A DNA stretch of 64,000 bases from JBFMHP01 sp964557295 (GCA_964557295.1 CAZKZP010000007.1:1-64000); one strand, 5' to 3'; shown: positions 1-7,396, counted from the stretch's first letter. The notes: generated by a model from the sequence alone, not told the origin. Made by a program: numbers and translations.

Positions 1-2
1 GG

Positions 3-530
3 CTGCACTACAACTACTATCGGTATTATGATGCGTGGACGGGGAGGTATATCACTAGTGATCCGATTGGGCTTGAAGGTGGGTTGAACACCTACACCTA
101 TGTTGGCAATAATCCGATTAAAGATATTGATCCTTTAGGGTTGCTATGTGTTGGGGTAGGGTGTCACGAACCAATTCATATTCCAGTGCCTGATGTTGGT
201 ATCAGGTGTAAAGGCAGGTGGTGTTACCCTGTAATCAACAATAATAGCTCAGATATTCCTCAGTCTAGCGTGTGGGATGACTTAGACGCTGATGTTCCAG
301 ACTCGGCCGCCGATGATGTTTCTGACAAACCGAATTGCCCGCCTGACGGCGACAATGACGACGGCGATCGATGCTACAAGAATTACTTGAACGAATTGTC
401 GACATGTCGCGCTATCGGCAGGTTTAGGGGATTAGCAAAAGCAGAGGTGTGTTATGCATCAGCGACTGAGCGCCTAGCCGCTTGTCGTGCCGGCAGACCA
501 ATACCACCGTTAAATACGTGGAACAATTAG
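3..530 (+). CDS. Rhs protein, C-terminal tip (5' end outside window)
   Basis: The frame is open from the window edge, so the gene starts upstream. The first 45 or so codons form the Rhs repeat-associated core: YYDAWTGRYIT, SDPIGLEGG, TYTYVGNNP and the terminal DPLGL. This is the hallmark at which Rhs proteins switch from the conserved shell to a variable C-terminal toxin. The tail after DPLGL is about 125 residues, acidic in the middle and cysteine-rich. It ends in a segment with spaced cysteines (RCYKNY, STCRA, VCYAS, AACRAG, then PIPPLN), a tail type common on Rhs proteins and of unknown activity. A small gene follows after 2 bp, in the place usually held by an immunity gene. The Rhs assignment is firm. 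Toxin activity of the tail is inference. Confidence 0.85.
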   Translation: MHYNYYRYYDAWTGRYITSDPIGLEGGLNTYTYVGNNPIKDIDPLGLLCVGVGCHEPIHIPVPDVGIRCKGRWCYPVINNNSSDIPQSSVWDDLDADVPDSAADDVSDKPNCPPDGDNDDGDRCYKNYLNELSTCRAIGRFRGLAKAEVCYASATERLAACRAGRPIPPLNTWNN

Positions 531-532
531 AT

Positions 533-757
533 ATGAGAAATTTTAGTCATTTAGTTGAAATTGATGCGGAGAAGCGGGAACTGGCGATATATCGTATAGA
601 ATCCGATGGCGCAAGGATCTTTTATACATCCACGGCTCTCCCTGATGTGGATGTCTCGGCATCATCCGGGATTGAGGCATTTCGGCAATTTGCCCAAATG
701 CTTGGAGAGAATATTTTGCTGGACTCGCCGGCGATACAACAACTGTACGAGCTCTAA
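533..757 (+). CDS. Small protein directly behind the Rhs tip, possible immunity protein
   Basis: The 74-residue acidic protein starts at ATG 533, 2 bp after the Rhs stop, so the two are probably translationally coupled. An in-frame non-ATG start at 482 would overlap the rhs tail and is less likely. No domain is recognised. There is no signal peptide or membrane segment, so the product should be cytoplasmic. Position is the only argument for an immunity role. The stop codon TAA is the first three bases of a repeat unit (TAACGCGGTAAGGCG) that begins an array here. The gene may therefore have lost its original 3' end when the array arrived. Confidence 0.5.
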   Translation: MRNFSHLVEIDAEKRELAIYRIESDGARIFYTSTALPDVDVSASSGIEAFRQFAQMLGENILLDSPAIQQLYEL

Positions 758-925
758 CGCGGTAAGGCGTACCCCGTAACGCGGTAAGGCGCACTCCGTA
801 ACGCGGTAAGGCGCACTCCGTAACTCGCGTAAGGCGCAATGGTCGAGCCGAGTTCTCGTAACGCGGTAAGATCTCGTAGATCTCGTAGGGCGCAATAGAT
901 CTCGTAGCTCGTAGGGTGCAATAAG
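755..925. repeat. Array of short direct repeats (REP-type)
   Basis: Tandem, slightly varied copies of TAACGCGGTAAGGCGCACTC run from 755, followed by TCTCGTAGATCTCGTAG units and half-palindromes of GGCGCAAT. The same units recur at 1167-1200, 6694-6780 and 7834-7960, next to RAYT genes or gene fragments. They fit REP/BIME sequences mobilised by REP-associated tyrosine transposases. No gene is seen here. Confidence 0.75.
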
Positions 926-971
926 CGAAGCGCATTGCACCGGATGTTTTGCTGTCCGTGCCCACGGATCA

Positions 972-1166
972 CTACTCCCAAGCTTTTTTCTCCTGCCCCG
1001 CGACATCGCGGCTGCCGTGCATGACGGCGAGGATCAACACGCGGCCGGGCTCCAGGCGGTACATCACCCGATAGCCCTGCACGATGATCTCGCGCAGGGT
1101 CTTGTCCTCCGCCTCGGGAATCATCCGCCCGCTTTCCGGAAACTCCTTCAGCCGCCGTGTCGCCAA
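972..1166 (-). pseudogene. ParE/RelE-family toxin, 5'-truncated
   Basis: The 64-residue frame aligns with the C-terminal two thirds of ParE-type toxins: LKEFPESGRMIPE, then LREIIVQGYRVMYRL, then a VLILAVMHGSRD strand. The N-terminal alpha-helical region of about 30 residues, including a normal start codon, is missing. The frame begins with TTG exactly where a REP-type repeat (AACGCGGTAAGG) starts, so insertion or recombination at the repeat probably removed the 5' end. No ParD-like antitoxin lies next to it. Even if translated, it would lack the region that binds antitoxin. Family assignment is good; loss of function is inference. Confidence 0.7.
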
Positions 1167-1197
1167 CGCGGTAAGGTGTACTCCGTAGATCTTGTAG

Positions 1198-1224
1198 GGC
1201 GCAATAACCGAAGGGCATTGCGCC
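1198..1224. repeat. REP palindrome, left of first RAYT
   Basis: This imperfect palindrome has arms GGCGCAAT and ATTGCGCC around a short loop. It is the exact reverse complement of 1789-1815, so the pair brackets the RAYT gene as an inverted couple, the standard BIME arrangement. Confidence 0.8.
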
Positions 1225-1252
1225 GCATGTAATTTGCCACGATACTGTCGCC

Positions 1253-1783
1253 ATGCCTGATTATCGACGCGCGTGGCACCCTGGCGGGATCTATTTCTTC
1301 ACGGTCAACCTGCTGCAACGGCAGGGTAATGACCTGTTGGTCCGCCAAATTGATACCTTGAGAAACATTGTGAGATCGGTGCAAATGCGCCACCCGTTTG
1401 TCATCCATGGATGGGTCGTGTTACCTGAACATCTTCATTGTGTAATTGAATTGCCAATGGGAGATGCGGATTTCGCTACGCGATGGCGATTGATCAAAAT
1501 GGAATTCTCGAAATCACTTCCGCTAACAGAACGAAGATCGAAAGTGAGGCAAAATCGCGGCGAACGAGGTATATGGCAGCGGCGGTTTTGGGAGCATCTG
1601 ATTTGCGATGACGTCGATTATCGTGCCCATATGGACTATGTGCATATCAATCCGGTTAAACACGGCTTGGTAAAACGTGTGTGTGATTGGCCGTATTCGA
1701 CTTTTCACCGCCTGGTTGCTCAAGGCGTATATCCACTTGATTGGGCGGGCGGCGATGAGGTGGGGCTCGGGTATGACGATTGA
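1253..1783 (+). CDS. REP-associated tyrosine transposase (RAYT), copy 1
   Basis: This 176-residue Y1-type single-strand transposase belongs to the IS200-like superfamily and is expected to cut and move REP sequences. Visible motifs are PGGIYFFTVNL near the N terminus, the metal-binding HLH in LPEHLHCVIEL (about residue 60), and the DYVHINPVKHGLV segment carrying the catalytic-region tyrosine. The length is normal and the frame intact. The ATG lies just inside the left REP and the stop just before the right REP. A second copy at 6831-7361 differs at about eight residues and has the same downstream REP. The family call is secure; current activity is not shown. Confidence 0.9.
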   Translation: MPDYRRAWHPGGIYFFTVNLLQRQGNDLLVRQIDTLRNIVRSVQMRHPFVIHGWVVLPEHLHCVIELPMGDADFATRWRLIKMEFSKSLPLTERRSKVRQNRGERGIWQRRFWEHLICDDVDYRAHMDYVHINPVKHGLVKRVCDWPYSTFHRLVAQGVYPLDWAGGDEVGLGYDD

Positions 1784-1788
1784 CATTC

Positions 1789-1815
1789 GGCGCAATGCCC
1801 TTCGGTTATTGCGCC
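1789..1815. repeat. REP palindrome, right of first RAYT
   Basis: The 27-bp palindrome has arms GGCGCAAT and ATTGCGCC around GCCCTTCGGTT. It is the exact inverse of 1198-1224 and identical to the copy at 7367-7393. Confidence 0.8.
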
Positions 1816-1817
1816 CT

Positions 1818-1982
1818 ACGCGCTGTGTCCGAACCAGCTGTGAGATCCCTCAAGCTCCGAATCAATGTACTTCATCGAACCCAACGGGTGCCCCGACACT
1901 ACGCACATCGGAGCCAGTGATATCAGCTGTGGGATCAACCGGATGTGTGTGCCTTGAATCTAAGGTGGAGTGGAAGTATTAA
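1818..1982 (+). other. Orphan open frame ending just before the next gene
   Basis: The frame of about 54 codons is open from the REP to TAA 1982, 12 bp before the start of a small membrane-protein gene. It has no start codon of its own downstream of the REP. The tail contains several cysteines (TGCVCLESK). Layout and position resemble the toxin-tail/immunity pairs on either side of it, so it may be the remnant 3' end of a displaced gene. I recognise no homology. Confidence 0.25.
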
Positions 1983-1994
1983 GTTAAAAATTCT

Positions 1995-2213
1995 ATGGAT
2001 TACATCGTAATCATTTTGCAGATCATTCGCGATTTACTCGGTCGGCTGAACCCGTTCAAGCTACTAAAGACGGATTATCTCGCCTCGTTCCGCGAGATCT
2101 GGAAACAAGAGGCAGTTGTATTTCGAATAGGCTACTTACTCGGCATTCTAGGAGTGATCATCTTGATTGTTGTCTTAGTCTTTATGTTTTGGAAGGCAAG
2201 CAAGGGTCATTAA
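1995..2213 (+). CDS. Small membrane protein, unknown
   Basis: The 72-residue protein has one clear hydrophobic segment near the C terminus (about residues 45-67, LLGILGVIILIVVLVFMFW) and a short cytosolic end (KASKGH). The N-terminal part is amphipathic. It begins at ATG 1995, shortly after an orphan open frame. It could be a membrane-located immunity protein for a lost toxin, but only its position suggests this. The AT-rich composition differs from the core genes, consistent with transfer. It ends just before the inverted repeat of the next mobile unit. Confidence 0.5.
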   Translation: MDYIVIILQIIRDLLGRLNPFKLLKTDYLASFREIWKQEAVVFRIGYLLGILGVIILIVVLVFMFWKASKGH

Positions 2214-2225
2214 CGTGAGTGAGCA

Positions 2226-2291
2226 GGGTCACCCTTCGGTCAGCCGGTGTCAAGTAGCAACGAACCCTCGTCCCTGTTTTTTGCTTCTCAG
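2226..2291. repeat. Left 66-bp inverted repeat
   Basis: It starts GGGTCACCCTTCGGTCAGCC and ends TTTTTTGCTTCTCAG. It is the exact inverse of 3704-3769. The first nine bases contain the small palindrome GGGTcACCC. Confidence 0.85.
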
Positions 2292-2372
2292 AGTGAGCGG
2301 GGTCAAGAGTGAGCGGGGTCAGGTCTTGTGAGAGTGAGCGGGGTCAGAGTGAGCGGGGTCAGGTCTTGCATT
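2292..2372. repeat. Left REP-like array of the second RAYT type
   Basis: There are about four copies of GAGTGAGCGGGGTCA, two of them extended by GGTCTTG. This is the reverse complement of the unit repeated at 3257-3640 on the other side of the transposase gene. Confidence 0.75.
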
Positions 2373-2401
2373 AGCGCATTCTCCCTGCTATGGTTTTCAT
2401 C

Positions 2402-3250
2402 ATGGCACGACCCTTACGAATCGAACTGTCTGGCGGAATCTATCACGTCACCACGCGCGGCGACGGGCGGGAGGATATTTATCTAACCGACGCTGACCGG
2501 AAGGTGTGGCTGGAGGTATTTGGCCAGGTATGTGAGCGCTTCAATTGGGTGTGTCACGCCTGGTGTCAGATGACAAACCATTACCACATCTTGATCGAAA
2601 CACCGGAAGCCAATTTGTCGCAGGGCATGCGCCAGCTCAATGGGGTCTATACACAGCGCTTCAATCGTGCCCATGGGCGAGTTGGCCATGTCTTCCAGGG
2701 GCGCTACAAGGCGATACTGGTGGAACGGGACAGCTATTTGTTGGAGCTGGCGCGGTACGTGGTGCTGAATCCACTGCGGGCTGACATGGTCAAGCACCTG
2801 GAGAGATGGCCGTGGAGCAGCTATCAGGCGACGTGCGGACAGGCGGCGGCGCCCGCATGGCTGCAAACTGACTGGATTCTTGCGCAATTCGGGCAGCGTC
2901 GCGCCACGGCCATCGCTAAATATGTGGCATTTGTTCACGAAGGTGCGCGCCTGCCGAGCATCTGGACGCAACTGCAAGGGCAGATCTTTCTTGGCTCAGA
3001 CAAGTTCATGCGCAAGATGCAGGCGCGGATAGAGCAAAGCCCCACGCTGAGCGAAATCCCCCGCGCACAGCGCCGCGCCATTACACAATCCTTAGAGGAA
3101 TTTGAGACACGTTACCCGCGCAACGAGGCCATGGCGCGCGCCTATTTGTCAGGGAGGTATTCGATGGCGACGATTGCAAAATATTTTGGCGTGCATTATT
3201 CGACAGTCAGCCGCGCGGTAATGGCGTTTGAGGAGAAGGCCGGTGAGTGA
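2402..3250 (+). CDS. RAYT-type transposase with C-terminal HTH
   Basis: The 282-residue protein starts at ATG 2402 (MARPLRIE, the usual start of this subfamily; an ATG 12 bp upstream is also in frame). The Y1 transposase domain covers about residues 1-150: GGIYHVTTRGDGRE, the metal-binding HYH in MTNHYHILIETP, GHVFQGRYKAILVE, and RYVVLNPLRA with the likely catalytic tyrosine. The C-terminal third ends in a helix-turn-helix (YSMATIAKYFGVHYSTVSRAV), which distinguishes this group from the short RAYTs at 1253 and 6831. It sits between inverted arrays of its presumed target repeat. The protein appears intact. Confidence 0.88.
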   Translation: MARPLRIELSGGIYHVTTRGDGREDIYLTDADRKVWLEVFGQVCERFNWVCHAWCQMTNHYHILIETPEANLSQGMRQLNGVYTQRFNRAHGRVGHVFQGRYKAILVERDSYLLELARYVVLNPLRADMVKHLERWPWSSYQATCGQAAAPAWLQTDWILAQFGQRRATAIAKYVAFVHEGARLPSIWTQLQGQIFLGSDKFMRKMQARIEQSPTLSEIPRAQRRAITQSLEEFETRYPRNEAMARAYLSGRYSMATIAKYFGVHYSTVSRAVMAFEEKAGE

Positions 3251-3256
3251 TGCGTT

Positions 3257-3640
3257 GATGCAAGACCCGACCCCGATCACGCGCGGTTGCGTGACCCCGG
3301 TTGCGTTAATGCAAGACCTGACCCCGGTTGTGATGCGTTCGGTTGTGTGCGTTAATGCAAGACCCGACCCCGATCACGCGCGCGACCCCGATCACGTTAA
3401 TGCAAGACCTGACCCCGGTTGTGCAACCCCGGTTGTGCGCGCGGTTGCGTGACCCCGGTTGCGTTAATGCAAGACCTGACCCCGGTTGTGTGATGGGTTG
3501 TGATGTGACCCCGGTTGTGCAAGACCTGACCCCGGTTGTGATGCGTTAATGCAAGACCTGACCCCGGTTGTGTGCGGTTGCGTGACCCCGGTTGCGTTAA
3601 TGCAAGACCTGACCCCGGTTGTGTGACCCCGGTTGTGATG
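3257..3640. repeat. Right REP-like array, eight irregular units
   Basis: The motif TGCAAGACCTGACCCCGGTTG (or the variant GACCCGACCCCGATCACG) occurs eight times with irregular spacing, near 3259, 3308, 3355, 3400, 3467, 3519, 3548 and 3599. Partial copies of GACCCCGGTTG fill the gaps. The array starts immediately behind the transposase stop. Local open frames through it are low-complexity by-products. The spacers are repeats themselves, so this is not a CRISPR. Confidence 0.85.
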
Positions 3641-3703
3641 CATGCACTGAAAGAATCGGGAGCGAGACAGTCATCGGCAGACATTAGAGAAACCCTGTAG
3701 TTG

Positions 3704-3769
3704 CTGAGAAGCAAAAAACAGGGACGAGGGTTCGTTGCTACTTGACACCGGCTGACCGAAGGGTGACCC
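3704..3769. repeat. Right 66-bp inverted repeat
   Basis: This is the exact reverse complement of 2226-2291 and ends the second RAYT unit. Between 3770 and 3915 I see no gene or motif that I can name. Confidence 0.85.
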
Positions 3770-3915
3770 CGGTTGTGCTTGCGTGGTTGATCGATCCAGA
3801 CGAAACTCAGCCTAATGCTGCCACAGCATGCCGCAATCTTCAGGGCTTGTTGAGCGGCCGCTCCAGCACCGCCTCTGCGAAACCCTACTCCACTGGGACC
3901 ATCAGCTCCCCCTCA

Positions 3916-3947
3916 ATTACATTGCGGCAAATGTAATCTGTTATACT
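3916..3947 (+). promoter_or_regulatory. Palindromic operator overlapping a promoter
   Basis: The perfect dyad ATTACATT-N6-AATGTAAT (3916-3937) lies directly upstream of a good -10 box, TATACT (3942-3947). The -35 region (ACATTG, 17-bp spacing) would sit inside the dyad, so a dimer bound here would block RNA polymerase. MarR proteins bind dyads of this type, and a marR gene lies two genes downstream. Autorepression of the dapB-like/marR pair is a reasonable inference. Confidence 0.6.
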
Positions 3948-4010
3948 GCCAGGCCTGAACTAGATAACCAATTGTAGATAATAGATATTTCAAAAATGCA
4001 GGAGGTTCTC

Positions 4011-4757
4011 ATGATCAAAGTTGGCCTCATAGGCTACGGTAAGGCGGGGCAGGCAGTGGCAGAAGTGCTACGCAACGATCCACGCCTGGAGCTGTGCTGG
4101 GTTGCCCGACTCACTGCGCCAGCCAACCCGGAAACCGTACCAACCACCGAGATCCCGATCATCGGACTAAACAGCGTATTGCTGGATGAGTGGCTGGACG
4201 CCCATCCGGTCGATGCGCTGGTCGATTTTTCAAAACCTGAAGCCCTGTTTATGTATGGCGAGGAGGTCCGCAGGCGTCGGCTGATGCTCGTCAGCGCCAT
4301 TTCGGCCTACGGCGAGGAGGAGCTGGAGTATGCCCGCAGCCTGGGGGTAAGGACACGGGTCTTGTGCTCACCCAACATCACTGTGGGCATCAACTTTCTG
4401 ATCCTGGCAGCCAAGTTACTGCGCAGCATTGCGCCATTTGCCGATGTGGAGATCCTCGAACAGCACTTTCGGGAAAAACCTGAAGTCTCGGGGACGGCCC
4501 GTAAAATTGCCGAAAGTCTTGCGATTGACGAGGAGCAGATTACTTCACTGCGGCTGGGGGGTATCGTCGGCCACCACGAGGTGATCTTCGGGTTTCCATA
4601 TCAGACAGTCCGCCTCATTCACGACTCGATCAAACGGGAGGCCTTTGGCACTGGAGCTGCCTTTGCCTTGACCCAACTGGCCACCTGTGTTCCAGGGTTC
4701 TACACCTTTGATGACCTGCTCATGCAGAAGGTGCGCAATCAGTTTGTGGCGGCCTGA
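4011..4757 (+). CDS. DapB-like (dihydrodipicolinate reductase family) oxidoreductase
   Basis: ATG 4011 is preceded by a strong AGGAGG at about 4000, so I prefer it over an in-frame ATG at 3996. The 248-residue product has a Rossmann nucleotide-binding start (MIKVGLIGYGKAGQA), a VDFSKPEA segment like the DapB FT/FS loop, and the catalytic-region motif in altered form: EQHFREKPEVSGTA. Classical DapB has a doubled histidine and KxDxPSGTA. Here the second histidine is Phe, the Asp is Glu, and one residue is missing, so the enzyme may act on a different substrate. It sits with a MarR regulator and an antiporter, not with lysine genes. Family membership is likely; a true lysine-pathway role is doubtful. 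Confidence 0.75.
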   Translation: MIKVGLIGYGKAGQAVAEVLRNDPRLELCWVARLTAPANPETVPTTEIPIIGLNSVLLDEWLDAHPVDALVDFSKPEALFMYGEEVRRRRLMLVSAISAYGEEELEYARSLGVRTRVLCSPNITVGINFLILAAKLLRSIAPFADVEILEQHFREKPEVSGTARKIAESLAIDEEQITSLRLGGIVGHHEVIFGFPYQTVRLIHDSIKREAFGTGAAFALTQLATCVPGFYTFDDLLMQKVRNQFVAA

Positions 4758-4823
4758 AAATTATTGCCATTGGAGTAACAAAATGGCGCCCAACATCCAC
4801 CCGTCGTCACTGAAGGTCATTGA

Positions 4824-5339
4824 ATGAAACAGAAAACTCAAAACGGTAGCGCGCCTACAGCAGACGCCCTGGTTCTACGCCGCTTCCGGGTGGTGTTCAA
4901 CGCCGTACGCAACCATTTTCAGCATGTCGAAAAGCAGACCGGGCTGGGTAGCGCGCAGCTCTGGGCTCTGAGCATGGTGAGAGACAGCCCTGGCATCGGC
5001 ATAGGCGGAATTGCTAAAGGCATGGACATCCATCAATCCACCGCCAGCAACCTCATCAAGACACTGCTGCGTCGAGAGCTGATCAGCATGGCCAAGGCGC
5101 CTGAGGACCGGCGCAATGTCCAGCTGTACATTTTGCCAGCTGGGCTTACCGCACTGGGGCAAGTCACAGCCCCCTTTGAGGGTGTGCTGTCCATGGCGCT
5201 TGGCAAGCTGCCACAGGAGACATTGCAGCGCCTTAATCAGGATCTGGGTGAACTGGTTCAGCTGCTTAAGACTGATGAACAGGCCTGTGGGGTACCGCTG
5301 AGCGAACTCTGGGGCAAAGCCACCCCACACGCTCAATGA
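4824..5339 (+). CDS. MarR-family transcriptional regulator
   Basis: This is a 171-residue cytoplasmic dimeric winged-helix regulator. The centre (residues about 50-110) shows the MarR winged helix: LGSAQLWALSMV, GIGIGGIAKGMDIHQSTASNL (recognition helix), LISMAKAPEDRRNVQLYILP (wing with the DRR signature). It lies 66 bp behind the DapB-like gene on the same strand and its end overlaps the convergent antiporter gene by 7 bp. The palindrome at 3916-3937 is a plausible binding site. The ligand is unknown; phenolic or other lipophilic acids are usual for the family. Confidence 0.88.
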   Translation: MKQKTQNGSAPTADALVLRRFRVVFNAVRNHFQHVEKQTGLGSAQLWALSMVRDSPGIGIGGIAKGMDIHQSTASNLIKTLLRRELISMAKAPEDRRNVQLYILPAGLTALGQVTAPFEGVLSMALGKLPQETLQRLNQDLGELVQLLKTDEQACGVPLSELWGKATPHAQ

Positions 5340-6535
5340 TCCACTCGCGCCTCTGGGCTGACTTCACCACTCTTTTTGAGCGCATACACCGTTGCCACGG
5401 GGCCAATCGTCTCGAGGATCGCAATTGCCCCCAGAACAATTGCAGTGAGTGTTGCCGTAAATTCCGGATACATTTCAGCAGCTGTTTGAGTCAGACCAAT
5501 GGCCATGCCCGCCATGGGAACTAGCGTACCGCCAATAAGAAGTGATTTACGTGCACCCAGAACGGGGATCAACACCAACACTCCCAGTCCCTTGCCCAGA
5601 AAGCGGGCCACTACAAAGGCCACAGACGCCACACCCGCCGTCATGAGATCTTCCACATGCAGATTGGCGCCCGCAGCCACAAACAGGATGATAAAAAACA
5701 TTTCAGCGCCGTGGCCGAAATCGACCGGCGCCACCACCTTGTTATGATCCAGATTGCGCGACAGCACCCCTAGGGCCAGCAACATCAACAAGGGTGAGGC
5801 ATTGAAGAGCTTGGCCAACCCCACACCACAGATGACAACACCGATGATCAAGGCGAACTGCATCCCCGCCCCCGACCCCAGCCATCGCGCCAGCCAGAGT
5901 AAAACCCGGCACAACATCCACGCCAGCATCAGCGAGAGAAACAGTTTGTACAACGGTTGCAGCAGGATTGTTCCCGTGTCCGCTTCCTGGGCGTAGTGGA
6001 GGAATGGGAGCAACGCAGTGAAGACCAGGAAGGACAAGATGTTATTCAGCGCCACCAGGGTCACCGCCCGGTCGGTGAGCGGGCCGCTGGCATTCAGCTC
6101 GCGCACCACCAGCAGCACCACCGCCGGCGAGGAAGAGATACCGATCGCCGCCGCCAGCGCCGCCAATACCGGCGTGATACCGAGAAAATAGAGCACACCG
6201 AAAAGAGCGCCAAACGACAGCACGGCTTCGAAGAACGAGGCAGCGAGCAGTGGACGTTCGCGCCAGAGGTGCGAGGCATCGAGCAGACGCCCCAGATGGA
6301 ACAGGATCAGCCCCAACGCCACATCAACAAAGAGCCGGGCCAGGTTCAACATCTCGGGGGTGATGAGCCCCAGCAGCCCCGGCCCCAACACAAAACCAAT
6401 GACGATGAAGCCGGTGATGCGCGGCAGATAACGGCTGCGCCGTGCCAGCTCGCCACCGATCAACCCCGCCACGACCAGCAGACCAAACACCAGAAAGGCG
6501 TTGATCTCCAGTGGCCAAGTGGGTATAAAGTTCAT
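5333..6535 (-). CDS. Cation:proton antiporter, CPA2 (Kef/NapA) family
   Basis: The 400-residue integral membrane protein has about 12 hydrophobic segments and the CPA2 pattern: FIVIGFVLGPGLLG near the N terminus, LGLILFHLGRLLD, AAIGISSSPAVVLLVV, and a C-terminal half with FVAAGANLHVEDL. I chose ATG 6535 because AAGGAGG lies 9-10 bp upstream; an upstream ATG at 6556 would cross that ribosome-binding site. It lacks the cytoplasmic RCK/TrkA-N domain of full-length KefB/C. It probably exchanges Na+ or K+ for protons in the inner membrane. It is convergent with marR, overlapping by 7 bp. Confidence 0.88.
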   Translation of the reverse strand: MNFIPTWPLEINAFLVFGLLVVAGLIGGELARRSRYLPRITGFIVIGFVLGPGLLGLITPEMLNLARLFVDVALGLILFHLGRLLDASHLWRERPLLAASFFEAVLSFGALFGVLYFLGITPVLAALAAAIGISSSPAVVLLVVRELNASGPLTDRAVTLVALNNILSFLVFTALLPFLHYAQEADTGTILLQPLYKLFLSLMLAWMLCRVLLWLARWLGSGAGMQFALIIGVVICGVGLAKLFNASPLLMLLALGVLSRNLDHNKVVAPVDFGHGAEMFFIILFVAAGANLHVEDLMTAGVASVAFVVARFLGKGLGVLVLIPVLGARKSLLIGGTLVPMAGMAIGLTQTAAEMYPEFTATLTAIVLGAIAILETIGPVATVYALKKSGEVSPEARVDH

Positions 6536-6612
6536 GAAACTAGTCCTCCTTATCAAACATACCGCCTACCAATTGAACCGCCCCGGGAATCGCGGAGGCT
6601 GGTTGGTTTTAG

Positions 6613-6693
6613 TTAAGCCGCTATCGCGGCCTGACTGGCGAGTTGCCTGTAGTAGTTTGCCTCAGCTTCTGCCGGAGGGATATACCCCAAATC
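6613..6693 (-). pseudogene. IS3-family transposase, C-terminal remnant
   Basis: The minus strand reads GYIPPAEAEANYYRQLA and ends AAIAA with TAA at 6613. The GYI.PAEAE..YYR ending is typical of IS3-group OrfB transposases. Only about 26 codons remain. The upstream part is cut off where the REP array begins at 6694, as with the ParE fragment at 972-1166. Confidence 0.7.
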
Positions 6694-6802
6694 GCGTAAG
6701 GCGCAATGGTCGAGCCGAGATCTCGTAACGCGGTAAGATCTCGTAGATCTCGTAGATCTCGTAGATCTCGTAGGGCGCAATAGGCGATAGCCGTATTGCG
6801 CC
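6694..6802. repeat. REP array and left REP of second RAYT
   Basis: TAACGCGGTAAG is followed by four TCTCGTAGA units and a 29-bp palindrome (6774-6802) with arms GGCGCAAT and ATTGCGCC. The units match those at 856-925. The palindrome loop differs slightly from that of copy 1. Confidence 0.75.
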
Positions 6803-6830
6803 GCATGTAATTCGCCACGATACTGTCGCC

Positions 6831-7361
6831 ATGCCTGATTATCGACGCGCGTGGCACCCTGGCGGGATCTATTTCTTCACGGTCAACCTGCTGCAACGGC
6901 AGGGTAATGACCTGTTGGTCCGCCAAATTGATACCTTGAGAAACATTGTGAGATCGGTGCAAATGCGCCACCCGTTTGTCATCCATGGATGGGTCGTGTT
7001 ACCTGAACATCTTCATTGTGTAATTGAATTGCCAATGGGTGATGCGGATTTCGCTACGCGATGGCGATTGATCAAAATGGAATTCTCGAAAGCACTTCCG
7101 CTAACAGAACAACGATTGAATGTGAGGCAAAAACGTGGCGAGCGAGGTATATGGCAGCGGCGTTTTTGGGAGCACCTGATTTGCGATGACGCCGATTATC
7201 GCGTCCATATGGACTATGTGCATATCAATCCGGTCAAACACGGCTTGGTAAAACGTGTGTGTGATTGGCCGTACTCGACTTTTCACCGCCTGGTTGCTCA
7301 AGGCGTGTATCCACTTGATTGGGCGGGTGGCGATGAGGTGGTGCTCGGGTATGACGATTGA
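6831..7361 (+). CDS. REP-associated tyrosine transposase (RAYT), copy 2
   Basis: This 176-residue protein is nearly identical to copy 1 at 1253-1783, with about eight substitutions clustered mainly around residues 90-100. The HLH metal motif (LPEHLHCVIEL) and DYVHINPVKHGLV are intact. The near identity also extends through roughly 30 bp upstream and the downstream REP, so the whole REP-RAYT-REP block was duplicated fairly recently. It separates an IS3 fragment from a toxin-tail/ankyrin pair. Confidence 0.9.
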   Translation: MPDYRRAWHPGGIYFFTVNLLQRQGNDLLVRQIDTLRNIVRSVQMRHPFVIHGWVVLPEHLHCVIELPMGDADFATRWRLIKMEFSKALPLTEQRLNVRQKRGERGIWQRRFWEHLICDDADYRVHMDYVHINPVKHGLVKRVCDWPYSTFHRLVAQGVYPLDWAGGDEVVLGYDD

Positions 7362-7366
7362 CATTC

Positions 7367-7393
7367 GGCGCAATGCCCTTCGGTTATTGCGCC
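7367..7393. repeat. REP palindrome, right of second RAYT
   Basis: It is identical to 1789-1815, with arms GGCGCAAT and ATTGCGCC. Confidence 0.8.
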
Positions 7394-7396
7394 CTA

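Larger units (their letters stand above)
2226..3769 (+). mobile_element. RAYT element bounded by perfect 66-bp inverted repeats
   Basis: Bases 2226-2291 and 3704-3769 are exact reverse complements over 66 bp. Between them lie a RAYT gene and, on each side of it, arrays of a second repeat (core GACCTGACCCCG or its complement) in opposite orientation. The unit is 1544 bp. I see no obvious target-site duplication outside the ends. Long perfect terminal repeats are not expected for single-strand Y1 transposition, so the boundaries may reflect a different duplication mechanism. Confidence 0.7.

Noticed and set aside
543..1408. Overlapping minus-strand frames across the REP arrays.
   Set aside because: The translations are strings of repeated short words (RDLRDL, YRVTECALPR) from the DNA repeats. 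Only the parE fragment inside this region has family similarity.
3257..3640. The repeat array behind the second RAYT gene looks at first like a CRISPR.
   Set aside because: Spacing is irregular, the stretches between repeats are partial copies of the same repeat, and no cas gene is near. It is the inverse of the left array and belongs to the RAYT unit.
3228..3714. Several open frames on both strands through the array (e.g. about 3343-3549 plus, 3397-3714 minus).
   Set aside because: They encode only low-complexity repeats (DLTPVV, NRGQVLH) produced by the DNA repeat; no start context or conservation.
3742..3936. A 64-codon plus-strand frame upstream of the DapB-like gene.
   Set aside because: It begins inside the 66-bp inverted repeat, has no ribosome-binding site, ends within the operator dyad and matches nothing I recognise.
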